A stretch of 64,000 nucleotides of DNA from Myxococcota bacterium (lineage in GTDB: Bacteria; Myxococcota_A; Polyangia; Polyangiales; Houyiibacteriaceae), in contig JANQQS010000104.1 of assembly GCA_028284955.1 (NCBI GenBank), positions 1 to 64,000 on the forward strand, given 5' to 3'. Shown one piece after another: positions 27,093 to 36,228 of this stretch (positions within the stretch are counted from its first letter, which is position 1; every line of letters starts with the position of its first letter). The notes under the pieces were generated by a model that worked only from the letters and a program-made list of their open reading frames with translations, was not told the origin of the DNA and did not search any database. The translations under genes were made by a program, and so were the position numbers.

Positions 27093-27845
27093 ATGAAATC
27101 ACGAGGACAGTCACTCCTGATCGGCGAGTCGTTTTCTCCTTGGACAAAGAAAGCACGCTGGGCGCTTGAGCAGTGCGAGATTGTGTATGACTACCAGGAG
27201 TACACGCCGACCCTCAGCGAACTGGGCTTGCGTTGGCGTTTGCGTCAATGGACTGGTTCCGTAACTGTGCCGGTGTTCTTTGTCGGCTGCGAGACATTTC
27301 GGAACTCGTGGGAGATCGCGCGCTACGCAAACGAATCGACGGATGGGCGACTGGGTGATTTCGAAGAAATCGCATATTGGAACGACCTAAGTGAAGCAGC
27401 CCTCGCTGAGGGCCGCGCTCGCGTTGTTCGCTGCATCGCCAACAATGAGAGGGCGCTGGAAGAGTCACTTCCCGCGTTCGTGCCCGCTAGAATGCGCCGA
27501 CCGATGCGTTTTTTGGCTCGTGATGCCGTGACGCGGTTAGACCGCAAGTATGCCCACCTAGAGGAGCCGGGAGCGATGCGCGCCGCACTCATGCGAACTC
27601 GTGAGGTGTTGGCGGAAACAGGTAGCGACTATGTACTCGGGCGTTTCAGCTATGCCGACATCGCTATGGCGGTGGTATTAGAGATTGTAGCGCCGATTGC
27701 CCACACAGAGCCCTCGCTCGGGCCGGCCACGAAGAGTTGCTGGAATGACCCAACGCTCGGGGCCGAGTTTGAGGATTTGCTGCAGTGGCGCGATCGACTG
27801 GCGAGAGCCGACGCTACGTCGTACTCGCAGTTCAAATCGGTGTGA
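27093..27845 (+). CDS. Glutathione S-transferase-like protein
   Basis: A 250-residue protein. The thioredoxin-like N-terminal part (LLIGESFSPWTKKARWALEQ...YQEYTP) has the SPWTKKARW arrangement of the GST active-site loop and helix. TVPVFFVGCETFRNSWEIARYA matches the cis-Pro and glutathione-binding SxxI motif, with Asn-Ser-Trp in place of Glu-Ser. The helical C-terminal domain follows (FSYADIAMAVVLEIVAP). It probably conjugates or reduces small electrophiles. Stands alone on the plus strand. Confidence 0.75.
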   Translation: MKSRGQSLLIGESFSPWTKKARWALEQCEIVYDYQEYTPTLSELGLRWRLRQWTGSVTVPVFFVGCETFRNSWEIARYANESTDGRLGDFEEIAYWNDLSEAALAEGRARVVRCIANNERALEESLPAFVPARMRRPMRFLARDAVTRLDRKYAHLEEPGAMRAALMRTREVLAETGSDYVLGRFSYADIAMAVVLEIVAPIAHTEPSLGPATKSCWNDPTLGAEFEDLLQWRDRLARADATSYSQFKSV

Positions 27846-28229
27846 CGGGGCACGATCCGCTCTTCGCAGAAAAGACTTCCGTCTGCGGGGGAGCCGGTCT
27901 GATCGTGGTGGTCACCATCGTTCGCAAAAATCCTCCGAAGCGCGTGGTGGCGGGAAACAAAGTGACGCAGGAATTCTCCTTGCGTCGCTTGGCGTGGTAT
28001 CGGAGATCGGAATAGGGCTTCATGGTCGGAATCGTAAGAAAGCCGTAGTCGTGGTTTCCGATGATCCCGATGAACTTCCCCCCTTTTTTTGAAGCGCGCG
28101 TCGCAAAGCAATCGCAAAATCCACCACGAATATCGAGTTCTCCCTATCGAGCTCGAGGACTTCAAAGAAATTGAGCGTTCGGCATCCGTCGCGAATGCTG
28201 ACTAGACCGTCTGCGACGAGCGCCGCCAT
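27832..28229 (-). pseudogene. Metallophosphoesterase relic
   Basis: Two minus-strand frames meet at a run of G and T near 28085. The upstream frame ends in LNFFEVLELDREN and IFVVDFAIALRRALQKKG. The downstream frame begins FIGIIGNHDYGFLTIP, where GNHD is the signature of calcineurin-like phosphoesterases, and ends at 27832. Neither half has other catalytic motifs. It overlaps the 3' end of the GST gene, so it is probably a decayed fragment with a frameshift at the homopolymer. Confidence 0.35.
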
Positions 28230-28265
28230 CCAGGGCTGCGCCGCGCCTTGAAGCTAAGATACGGC

Positions 28266-28682
28266 ATGGAGATCCGTCAGGCCCGGAACGATGACCTAGG
28301 AGCGATGTGTGCTGTCGACCACGCAGGCAACCTGGAGGAACGGGGAGGGTTCATCCGCAAGTCTGTGCATGAGGGTACTGCCCACGTTGCGGTCCTCGAT
28401 GGCGGGGTGGTGGGTTACGCGGTCCTCGAGCACACGTTCTTCGAACGGGGTTTCATCACCATGCTGATGGTTGGGTCAGCGTACCGTCGCCGCGGAGTGG
28501 GGGCGGCGCTGGTTCGCCATGTAGAGTGTCTCTGCAAGTCGAAGAGAATCTTCACCTCAACCAACCGATCGAACCTGCCGATGCAGTCGTTGCTGACAAA
28601 GCTCGGGTACCGGCACAGCGGCACGGTCGATGATCTCGATCCGGGTGATCCGGAACTGTTCTACAGTAGGCAGTTGAGGTGA
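28266..28682 (+). CDS. GNAT-family N-acetyltransferase
   Basis: A 138-residue acetyltransferase. The acetyl-CoA pyrophosphate loop is clear: GFITMLMVGSAYRRRGVGAAL (R-R-x-G-V-G-A). It is preceded by the VAVLDGGVVGYAVLEH strand pair and followed by the YRHSG...FYSRQL C-terminal strand. Acceptor unknown; small GNATs of this subgroup modify amino groups of metabolites or antibiotics. ATG 28266 begins the usual MEIRQARNDD opening. A decayed copy lies at 33538-33735. Confidence 0.85.
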   Translation: MEIRQARNDDLGAMCAVDHAGNLEERGGFIRKSVHEGTAHVAVLDGGVVGYAVLEHTFFERGFITMLMVGSAYRRRGVGAALVRHVECLCKSKRIFTSTNRSNLPMQSLLTKLGYRHSGTVDDLDPGDPELFYSRQLR

Positions 28683-28713
28683 CTAGGCTTCTCGGCCGCA
28701 AGAGTAGTCGACG

Positions 28714-29619
28714 TCATTCGCCGCGTTCGCTCCACACCCAGTCCTTAGGATCCCATCGTCTGCCGAAGAGGCCGGCAAGCACGGGATCGAGGAACGCGCG
28801 GGCGGCTTCGAACGCCTCATTGACGGTGGGCCATTGCAGCTGATCCTCCTTCGCGATGGTCGCGTAGGGGACCTTCCACGTATCGGGCGGCGCCGGAAGG
28901 TGGAGAGGTACATCGTGCGTGCCACGGAAGTCGAAGGTCTGGTCGATCGCGGCGCGGAGCCGAACAGCTTCGACGGATCCCGCCGTTGCGATCAGCGCAA
29001 GGTCGGGTAGATCCTTCACCCGTGAGTTCGGGCGAGTGCGCGGCATCGTATAGGCGTGAAGCTTTTCGGCAACATGGGTCTCGACTGGGTACACGCGCAC
29101 AGTGGGGGGTGCGATACCAGCGAACGACAGCATGCCCTCGGCGACGATGACCTCGGGCTCGCCAAGCATGGGGTCACCGAACGCCACATCGATGCCGAAG
29201 GGGCGACCGTAGACTTTGCCCGCGAAGCTGCACTCGGCTCGGAAACGCATGCCGTCGTACTGCATCCCATCGTTCTGGATGTCCGGGTGACGGTCGTCGG
29301 GACGGATCGTGAACACCATGAAGTCGCCGCCGTCGCGCTTCGCGGCGGCGCGAAGCCGGTCGAGGATGTTGTCGGGCGGACCCAGCACGCGGAGGTCGAC
29401 GTCCTTGGTGGTGCGTGCCCGCCCGATGCGTAGCTCGACAGCCAATCCGCCTTTGAGCGTTACGGCGTCGCCGAGTTCGAGGGAGATGCGTGCGAGGAAG
29501 CGGTCGAACACCACGAGCTGACGCCGACGGGCGAAGTCGATGCCAGAGTTCGAGGTGGTGCGGAGTCGCTGCTCCAGCGCTTGCTTAAACGCAGCGGCGG
29601 TGCGGTACTCGCGGGTCAT
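28714..29619 (-). CDS. AbiEii/AbiGii-type nucleotidyltransferase toxin
   Basis: A 301-residue full-length toxin of type IV AbiE systems. The nucleotidyltransferase core is present: LKGGLAVELRIG, then RTTKDVDL supplying the DxD pair, and later VEKLHAY-type and KDLPDLALI motifs. AbiEii enzymes of this superfamily act on tRNA or other nucleotides and arrest growth. The start overlaps the stop of the preceding AbiEi fragment by 4 nt (ATGA). Because that antitoxin has lost its N-terminal half, regulation and neutralisation may be impaired here. Confidence 0.8.
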   Translation of the reverse strand: MTREYRTAAAFKQALEQRLRTTSNSGIDFARRRQLVVFDRFLARISLELGDAVTLKGGLAVELRIGRARTTKDVDLRVLGPPDNILDRLRAAAKRDGGDFMVFTIRPDDRHPDIQNDGMQYDGMRFRAECSFAGKVYGRPFGIDVAFGDPMLGEPEVIVAEGMLSFAGIAPPTVRVYPVETHVAEKLHAYTMPRTRPNSRVKDLPDLALIATAGSVEAVRLRAAIDQTFDFRGTHDVPLHLPAPPDTWKVPYATIAKEDQLQWPTVNEAFEAARAFLDPVLAGLFGRRWDPKDWVWSERGE

Positions 29620-29930
29620 GGTTCCAGTCCTCCGAAGGGCTCCAGCGCGGTCTCGACGGACGTGAGCTCGTCACGGGCAACGAGCCCACGGTGGAGCGCG
29701 TCGAGGGCCGCACCCCGCAGCAGATCGGGAGGGAGGTGCTCGGCAGCACAGTCCTCGAGGGTGCGCCGCGGAGCGGTAGCCGGTACCGGCCCAAACCAGC
29801 GCCGCTCATTCTTGGTGACGTCGCCGTAATGGAGGACCACCCCATCGGGTATGTGCAGCCGGCGCTTGCGCCAAGCCTCGGGGAGCGTGAGGTGAACCTG
29901 CGCGGACAGCACATCAGACAGGTCGTGCAC
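29616..29930 (-). pseudogene. AbiEi antitoxin, C-terminal fragment
   Basis: A 104-residue frame in the AbiE order (antitoxin then toxin, overlapping ATGA) has the AbiEi C-terminal features: VHLTLPEAWRKRRLHIP, YGDVTKNERRWFGPVPAT and RRTLEDCAAEHL. The N-terminal winged-helix that binds the operator is missing. The DNA further upstream instead belongs to an unrelated nucleotidyltransferase relic. GTG 29930 could still start a truncated product. Confidence 0.65.
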
Positions 29931-29941
29931 AGCGAGTGCAG

Positions 29942-30127
29942 TTCGTCAGCAAAGAGGATCTCCAGCGCATTGGGATTCGCGGCAGCGCAGAGTTTCACGA
30001 ACTTCGCAATGTCGAAGACGACGCACTCGATCTTCGTGTCGAGTGCGCGCGATGCGGTCGGGTGACCTTGGATACGAGGGAGGGCTGTTTCGGCAAGCGC
30101 CTGAGGCAGCGCGCCTTCGAACGTCAA
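29942..30127 (-). pseudogene. Relic of PF10127-type nucleotidyltransferase
   Basis: A short minus-strand frame reads TKIECVVFDIAKFVKLCAAA and then NPNALEILFADE, the characteristic helix of the DNA-polymerase-beta-like nucleotidyltransferase family PF10127. Catalytic GSxxxG and DxD motifs are absent. It is cut off where the AbiEi fragment begins, marking a deletion junction. Confidence 0.5.
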
Positions 30128-30308
30128 CCGCGTCGTCTACAAACTACACCCAACCTTCAAGAACCCTATTCGGGTTGTGACGAACCCGGCAACAAATTTT
30201 GCACTACAGACTTCAGCTTGGGGCGAGTTTGCGATCCGTGCGGAAGTCCATCTTGACGACCGGGATGCTCCTCTTGAGCTCGAGCGCTACTTGGCGATAC
30301 AAGCCTAG
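30123..30308 (+). pseudogene. Relic of pYEATS domain
   Basis: The plus strand encodes VNRVVYKLHPTFKNPIRVV, then NFALQTSAWGEFAIRAEV, ending ERYLAIQA and stop. This is the C-terminal half of a prokaryotic YEATS-like domain (the YxLHPTF...P and GWGEF-type motifs). There is no start codon and no partner effector domain. pYEATS domains occur in predicted prokaryotic conflict and signalling proteins. Confidence 0.5.
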
Positions 30309-30437
30309 TCGCAGAGAAACCCTGGCTGACCGCTACGCGTGATTGTTTGAACGAAAACCCCCGCGACGAGCATCTCGACACGGGGCCTGTCTACTGTTTG
30401 GTCGGAAGTTCGACCCGTTTCGAAACTGGCTCCCGGC

Positions 30438-30937
30438 GAGGCCATGCAATCTTCGATGCCTATCGTCATGGTGAGCCCACAGTGCCGAGTGGCTGCGGAA
30501 ATTCGATCGACCTGTCGCATAAACTCCAACGTGAGCAAGTCGACCAAACGGAGGACCAGGACGCACCAGATGACCGTCCAGCTTGAATGCACGCTCGAAT
30601 TTTCGAGGTCGCAGAACCGGTCACCGTGAGCGCGTCGCTTCGCCTTCCGCGCCGTGTCGGCCGCATCCGACGCACCTTCGGGGTCGGCTATGGCGCGGGC
30701 AGTGAGCGCAACACTGAAGACTTCGCCGATATCGTGCCCCCCTGCCAGGACCTCATCGGCGTGACTTCTGAAGACGCCGGGACGGGTATGAGCGACTCGG
30801 ACCTTGCCGAGAACGGCGTCGTCCGACTGCATCCAGGGATCCATGGCTCGCTCGACACCAGCGACTTGACGATCACCGACCACGGTTGGCCTGTCCGCGA
30901 GCCGATGGCGCGCGTCGACGTGCGACACGTTCACTAG
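30438..30937 (+). pseudogene. Truncated duplicate of spondin gene
   Basis: The first ~190 bp match the leader of the intact spondin gene (25241-25453). They are joined at about 30627 directly to the last ~100 codons of its second domain (ASLRLPRRVGRI, GSERNTEDFADIVPPC, NGVVRLHPGI). About 1.1 kb, including the signal peptide and the first domain, is deleted. A GTG at 30627 could give a 103-residue cytoplasmic product, but it would have no signal sequence. Confidence 0.8.
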
Positions 30938-30946
30938 CCCACTCCC

Positions 30947-30984
30947 GAAAAGCCGCGCCGGCGTGTTCGCGGGCGCGGCTTTTC
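30947..30984 (+). terminator. Terminator of truncated spondin copy
   Basis: The 13-bp stem GAAAAGCCGCGCC / GGCGCGGCTTTTC is the duplicated counterpart of the hairpin at 26924-26960, with compensatory-type changes that keep the stem paired. Confidence 0.75.
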
Positions 30985-30998
30985 GATTGCCGCCGATT

Positions 30999-31451
30999 TC
31001 AATCCGATGCGGCGAGAATGTGGCCTAGTGCTTCACGGACTACTCCCCATCGAGCTCGGGGTAGTGGCGAAAGATGCCGTCGTTGTTTCCGCCTCTCGAA
31101 TGTGTTGTGGATTGCCTCGGCAAGCGTCTTTCCTTCGAAGTCAAACGCGTCCAACAGAATCCACAAGTCGTAGAAGTCCTTCATGCGGCTATTGGCCATA
31201 TCCAGCGATACCATCGTCTCCAACTTCTCTGCGACAACGGTCTCGCGGAGGTATGCGCGAATATGAGGCTGTGGAAGGTCCAGTAAGCCTGGGAAGACTA
31301 CTGGCTTCGGAAGTGGCGTGATGGCGTCGCCGAAACCGACGTCCACTTAAAACGGGATCTTTGCTCTGTGAAGCTCTCCTAAGGACTTCACGCGTATGCC
31401 CTCATAGACCTTGTCCTCCCGAATCAGGCTCGCGGATAGACTAGACAAGTT
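30999..31451 (-). pseudogene. AbiEii toxin relic with nonsense codon
   Basis: The minus strand reads DKVYEGIRVKSLGELHRAKI-PF, then TAA, then in the same frame VDVGFGDAITPLPKPVVFPG and RAYLRETVVAEKLETMVSLD. It goes on to KDFYDLWILLDAFDF: the C-terminal two thirds of an AbiEii toxin. A single AAA-to-TAA change explains the stop. The N-terminal GG/DxD part is absent. It belongs to a different AbiEii lineage from the genes at 28714 and 45675. Confidence 0.7.
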
Positions 31452-31560
31452 CTCCCGCCGCGTGCCGCGCCGTTTGTGGCAGACAAAACGCCTCGTGTCA
31501 CGATACGTTGACTGCGGTCCTAGGGGGACAGTCCAAAGTAAGAAGGAGGGGACGATAATA

Positions 31561-33432
31561 ATGTCATCACAAATCTCGTGGTTCGCTGTGCCGATTGCAC
31601 TCATTGCTTTCATGTCGGCGGCGTGCACGCCGCCGACCTTTATCGCACCCAAGTCCAGAAGACTTGCCGCGTCGACTTCAGGCACGGACGATACCGAAGG
31701 AAGGGCGATCTTGAACTCTGGTTACCTGCGTTTGATCGTCACATCGAATCTCGATGCGCTAAACGGGAACGACTTCGCCAACATCGCAAAGGGGTACAAG
31801 TTCTTGGCTGTCAATGCAGTCCTAAACACAGGGACATCGTCGAATGCTACGGAGGTGCCGCTACTCCTGTACGACCTGTCGTCGAAGCGACGGCGGGAAA
31901 TCTCCCAGCTGGCCGTTGGCAACGCGAACTACGTCAATGTGAACAGTGCCACCCAAGCCACTCTAAAGCTGCAAGTACGAGCCATTCCTCGCACCCTCGC
32001 CGCCGCCTACAGAGACGTATTTAATTCGGTGTCAGAAGTAATGAAAAGCGCGCCTCTGGTCAGAGATGCACTCGCTGCAAAACCCTACGCAGTCATGGCC
32101 GGTCAACTCTTCAAAAGGTTCGGTGAGAGGGCCGCAGCAGGCGACGAGAACTCTCAGCAAGACGTGGAGCTCGGGCTCACCACACCCCAGGGTTTCGCAC
32201 AAACAACGAACTACACCGATGGGCAACCGTTCGTCGTATTCCTCGTTCGTACCGATGGCGAAGGCCCCTCCGCGCCCCACGACCTGAAAAAATTTACTCT
32301 TTGCAGTGGGCGCGATGCGCTCTGCGTGAGGGCGAAAAGCCCCAGCCGCCCTTACAAAGAGCTTCCCTATCTGATCATTCGTGCCGCGATAACAGAATAT
32401 CGTCCAACCCGAGACCTGATCGGTCGGAAGTCCTCGTGGTGCGAACACGCTAGGCAGGGCACGGCGAACATTGACAAGCTCGTTGAACGATACGCACAGC
32501 TTACTTTGACATCCCGACAGGATGAGATGGAGCGTGGCCTCATCGATCGCGCCAAAGTCGTAGCGATGGCTCACGAGCTGCCTGACGGAGACATTGGAGC
32601 CGACTCGGCTTATCGGAACCAAGTTGCGAACCTGATACAGCGGTGGGTCGTCATCCACGAGCCGACCCAAAAAAAAGAAATTTGGGGACGGTACTATGCG
32701 AACAGTTGGAATGCGCTTCACGTGTGTTTCAAGCGGGCTCTGGACGGGAAGAGTCCGGAACATCAGTTGGTGCGCAAGCTCTTCGCACACGCACTCGACG
32801 CGCGAAAAAAATTAGTAAATTTGGTATCGTCTACCTCGTTGTCCGCGCCTCTGCCCACCGAGCATCGCGACGATATCTTTGAAATGCTTAGTCACATCAA
32901 CGCACCTCTCTGGTTCTACCCGTCGACACATGGCAAACTCTTCCGGGAGCTATTGAGTGCGCGAGCGATAGCGGAGGATGCCTTGTACCCGAGTGCGGCC
33001 AAAGATGCGGAGAACCTGGAGGCGGCGGCCAGCGGTGAACGTCGGGAAGCTCGCCTAAAGGCGGCCGCGTGGCTAAGCCAGGGCTGCGAGCGATGCAACG
33101 TGCGCATCAACAGAGCCATCGCACGCGTCACGAACTCTACTAGCCCCGCGCATGCAAACGAAGACCGCGCAGAGATCGTAGAACACGCGGACAATCTCGC
33201 ATCGCTCGTGCAGATCGTAGCTACTACAGCGAAAACTGGCCCGGAAGCAGCGCAAGCCCAAACGGAGCAAACCCAAATTTCAATGGAGGCGAAGGAACTC
33301 CTGCAACAGTTGCCGTTGAAGCTTGCTGGCACGCGCGGCAGCAGTGCTGCGGACACGAGGGAGTACCTGGAGCAGCTCAATTCGACAGAAAAGACCCTCA
33401 GGAAACAGCTGAACGAGACACTGGCCGAGTGA
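31561..33432 (+). CDS. Large hypothetical lipoprotein
   Basis: A 623-residue exported protein. Signal peptide with lipobox (AFMSAAC), a beta-rich region about residues 45-120 (GYLRLIVTSNLDALNG, YKFLAVNAVLNTG), and then a long helical region to the end. The latter includes QVANLIQRWVVIHEPTQKKE, CERCNVRINRAIARV and a terminal coiled coil (STEKTLRKQLNETLAE). No family recognised. ATG 31561 was chosen because it starts the signal peptide; AGGAGG lies about 11 nt upstream. It stands alone between two pseudogenes. Confidence 0.65.
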   Translation: MSSQISWFAVPIALIAFMSAACTPPTFIAPKSRRLAASTSGTDDTEGRAILNSGYLRLIVTSNLDALNGNDFANIAKGYKFLAVNAVLNTGTSSNATEVPLLLYDLSSKRRREISQLAVGNANYVNVNSATQATLKLQVRAIPRTLAAAYRDVFNSVSEVMKSAPLVRDALAAKPYAVMAGQLFKRFGERAAAGDENSQQDVELGLTTPQGFAQTTNYTDGQPFVVFLVRTDGEGPSAPHDLKKFTLCSGRDALCVRAKSPSRPYKELPYLIIRAAITEYRPTRDLIGRKSSWCEHARQGTANIDKLVERYAQLTLTSRQDEMERGLIDRAKVVAMAHELPDGDIGADSAYRNQVANLIQRWVVIHEPTQKKEIWGRYYANSWNALHVCFKRALDGKSPEHQLVRKLFAHALDARKKLVNLVSSTSLSAPLPTEHRDDIFEMLSHINAPLWFYPSTHGKLFRELLSARAIAEDALYPSAAKDAENLEAAASGERREARLKAAAWLSQGCERCNVRINRAIARVTNSTSPAHANEDRAEIVEHADNLASLVQIVATTAKTGPEAAQAQTEQTQISMEAKELLQQLPLKLAGTRGSSAADTREYLEQLNSTEKTLRKQLNETLAE

Positions 33433-33537
33433 GTGCGAATGGAAGTATCGGCTCGGTCTTAGACCGGCAATGCACGTTGCAGAGTTCTGGGGTCCTTTGG
33501 GGGATCCGGTTTCGTCATTTGACGAAGCCATTCAGGT

Positions 33538-33735
33538 CCATGCTGATGGTTGGGCCAGCGCGCCGTCGCCGCGGAGTAGGAGCGGCACTGGTTCGCCATG
33601 TGGAGCGTCTCTGCGAGTCGGAGAGAATCTTCACGTCGACCAACCAATCGAACCTGCGGGTACCGGCACAGCGGCACGGTCGAGGATCTCGACCCGGGTG
33701 ACCCAGAACTGTTCTACAGCAGACGACTGAAGTGA
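33538..33735 (+). pseudogene. GNAT acetyltransferase relic
   Basis: A degraded copy of the gene at 28266-28682. It begins at MLMVGPARRRRGVGAALVRH and loses about 25 bp after FTSTNQSNL, which shifts the frame. It then continues in the new frame as YRHSGTVEDLDPGDPELFYS and ends at the same stop position. The first half is missing. The rest of 33433-33978 shows no gene. Confidence 0.75.
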
Positions 33736-33978
33736 ACAGGCTGCTCTGCCTCGATGTGTCCGACAGCGAAACATACGCAACACCCGCCGCGCGTGGCCCG
33801 GCTGTCTCGCCGCCGAAGCGAACCTCCACGCGGATGTTGGTGGCAATGAGCAACAGGTTCATGGTTAGGAACGAATCCTTGACCAACGACGAAGCTGGTA
33901 AAGACGGATATCCGGTCGGTCGTCCGCAAGCATACCCGAGCGAGCTGGGGCAACTTCATCTCCGAGCGGAGCCTTCGG

Positions 33979-34869
33979 CTACACCTGAATCGACTGAGCC
34001 CACTCCCGCGGAGATGCGCCAAACTGCCGTCGAAACTCCCTGCTGAACTGCGATGAACTATGGTAGCCCACGTCCCGCGCTGCGTCGCCAACACTCTCTC
34101 CGCGAGCGATCCTCATGGAGGCCTCACTCAGCCGGAGTGTCTTGATGTACTGAAGCGGCGACAGCGACGTCGCCGTTTTGAATTGCCGGTCGAAGACCGC
34201 ACGGCTCATCCCCGCCCTCTGGGCGAGCGCATCGATAGAGAACTCTTCGCCCAGGTGTGTGTGGACGTAGTTGAGCGTGGCGGCCAGTGCCGGCGCCCCG
34301 CCGAAGTCTCGCGACAGTCGATCACCAGCCTCCCCGCGGAGCATTGCGAAGAGGAGCTCTCGGAGACGTCCGGGACCCAGGACCTGTGCTGCCGTGGGAT
34401 CGTCAAGCAGCGCCAGCAGTCGTGCGAGAGCGGCGTCAAACCCCTCGTCACGCAGAACGACGCCAAACCCCTCGGATGGCTTGCCCTGACGCTTGGGTGC
34501 TTTCCCCTGAGATGCCTGCACGTCCAGGACAAGCCGCGACATTTCGCGCGTATCAAGCCGCATGAGCAAGCCAAGTAGCGGCGACTCAGCGCTTGCTCGC
34601 GGAACTTCCGCGAGTACCGAAGTGGGCATCGTCGCACACAAGTAGTGCTCCTCATTGTAGGCGAACGATCTGCCGTTCACATGCGCTCGCTTTTCGCCGG
34701 CAACGATCACACACAAGCATGGCGAGTAGACGCCTGGAATCCGCTTGATCGGTTCAACGACCCGAAACAGCTCGACCCCATCGAAGGGTGTCGTGAAGGT
34801 TCCCGGGGTCGGCGTGTGGCGGCCAACGCTCGCGACGATTGCCTCTTGCTCCATCTCATGGCTTCCCAT
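33979..34869 (-). CDS. AraC-family transcriptional regulator
   Basis: A 296-residue regulator with the AraC_N cupin-like domain (TPFDGVELFRVVEPIKRIPG, YSPCLCVIVAGEKRAHVNGR) and a C-terminal double HTH (FSIDALAQRAGMSRAVFDRQF and VGDAARDVGYHSSSQFSREF, with ATSLSPLQYIKTLRL between them). ATG 34869 has GGGAG 6 nt upstream; GTG 34881 and ATG 34854 are alternatives. It is divergent from the hydrolase gene at 35047, the usual arrangement for an AraC_N regulator and its target. Confidence 0.85.
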   Translation of the reverse strand: MGSHEMEQEAIVASVGRHTPTPGTFTTPFDGVELFRVVEPIKRIPGVYSPCLCVIVAGEKRAHVNGRSFAYNEEHYLCATMPTSVLAEVPRASAESPLLGLLMRLDTREMSRLVLDVQASQGKAPKRQGKPSEGFGVVLRDEGFDAALARLLALLDDPTAAQVLGPGRLRELLFAMLRGEAGDRLSRDFGGAPALAATLNYVHTHLGEEFSIDALAQRAGMSRAVFDRQFKTATSLSPLQYIKTLRLSEASMRIARGESVGDAARDVGYHSSSQFSREFRRQFGASPREWAQSIQV

Positions 34870-35046
34870 CGCGGCTCCCACTTCCGGAGCTTACCGCAAA
34901 ATCACCGAATCGCACCAATGCGAGGGAATTGGGCAAGTATTCGAGGCTATGAAGCCTAGTTTCAGGCGTTGAGAGGCCTACGGTGTTCGTGAATCGGCGA
35001 CCATCGTAGCTCGACGTCGATGCAACCACTTCCAAGGAGCACAGGG

Positions 35047-35976
35047 ATGACGAAAAAGCGAATCACCTTCAAATCGTTTGGCGTAGATCTAGTCGGGGAC
35101 TTGTACCTTCCAGAAGGCTTCGACGAGAGCCAAAAATACAAAGCTATCGTCGGCGCGAGTCCCTTCCCTCAGGTCAAAGATCAGATTCCGGCGACCTACG
35201 GCTCGGAAATGGCTGCACGAGGTTTCATCTATCTGGGCTTTGACTACCTGGGCATGGGGGAGTCCCCCGCACTGCCGGGCGAGTTCAAACAATCCCGCTA
35301 CATGTTCCGGCTGATCGAGAACACCTGGGATGCAGTCTCCTACCTGGGAACGCCGCCATTCGTCGAAGAGATCTACGGCCTAGGCGTGTGCCAAGGTGGT
35401 TCGATCATCGCATCGGCGGCCGTGACCGACCATCGAATAAAAAAGATCGCCATGGTTTCGGGCATGATGGCTGCGGATGATTTCCAGTGGGCCGACCGCG
35501 ACATGACCAATCAGCAAATCGCGGCTGCGAACGCTTCGATGCAGAAAATGTATGAAACGGGGAAACCTGACTATGTCGCCCCCTTCGGCCTGAACGACGA
35601 AATGTCCCGACAGGAGTTTATCGATGTCGGCGGCAATCCGATGGTGGGCGAAACCTATGACTACTACGGTCGCGATGGGGTCAAAGGGCCAGTCGCAGTG
35701 CCGAACTTCACCAACATGCACATCGGCGATCAGGGCATGCAGTCGCTCATCTCAATTGGCGAAGCCTACGCGGACAAGATTGTGCAACCCTCCCTGACCA
35801 TCTACAGCAAATCGGCCTTCACGGCGATCTGCTCGACTCAGTTTGTCGAGAAGCTAACGAATGCGCATGAGGAGCTGGCGTTTGACGAGTTCAGTCACGT
35901 CGATTTCTACTACAAACCGGAAGCGGTAAAAGCATCTGCGGATGCTGTGGCGGAGTTCTTCAACAGGCACTCCTGA
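35047..35976 (+). CDS. Alpha/beta hydrolase (dienelactone-hydrolase-like)
   Basis: A 309-residue hydrolase. The nucleophile elbow is GLGVCQGGSI, with Cys in place of Ser as in dienelactone hydrolases. It is preceded by FIYLGFDYLGMGESP and followed by the acid strand SLTIYSKSAF and the His in FSHVDFYY. AAGGAG lies 7 nt before ATG 35047. It is likely induced by the divergent AraC protein in response to its substrate, which cannot be named. Confidence 0.8.
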   Translation: MTKKRITFKSFGVDLVGDLYLPEGFDESQKYKAIVGASPFPQVKDQIPATYGSEMAARGFIYLGFDYLGMGESPALPGEFKQSRYMFRLIENTWDAVSYLGTPPFVEEIYGLGVCQGGSIIASAAVTDHRIKKIAMVSGMMAADDFQWADRDMTNQQIAAANASMQKMYETGKPDYVAPFGLNDEMSRQEFIDVGGNPMVGETYDYYGRDGVKGPVAVPNFTNMHIGDQGMQSLISIGEAYADKIVQPSLTIYSKSAFTAICSTQFVEKLTNAHEELAFDEFSHVDFYYKPEAVKASADAVAEFFNRHS

Positions 35977-36228
35977 TGAGCACCAAGAAGAACGACAATC
36001 CCTAGCATCGGACTACCGTTCCCTGGGGGAGCTGGCGCGAACGAAGTCGAGCCGCAGCCGGGGCCCTCGGCCAACCGCACGGTCCAATCTAATCTTCCAC
36101 GCGCTCCGGCGTGAGCGTGAGGGCCGCACGGCTCCGGTTCATGAAGGCTTGGTCGTAGCCCCATGACTGCTTCGAACGCATGCACAGCTCAGTGACGCCG
36201 CCGCAGTCGACCGTGGTCGCATCGCAGG

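Noticed and set aside
32032-32790. 252-codon minus-strand frame within the large lipoprotein
   Set aside because: Antisense shadow; the plus-strand product has a signal peptide and consistent composition.
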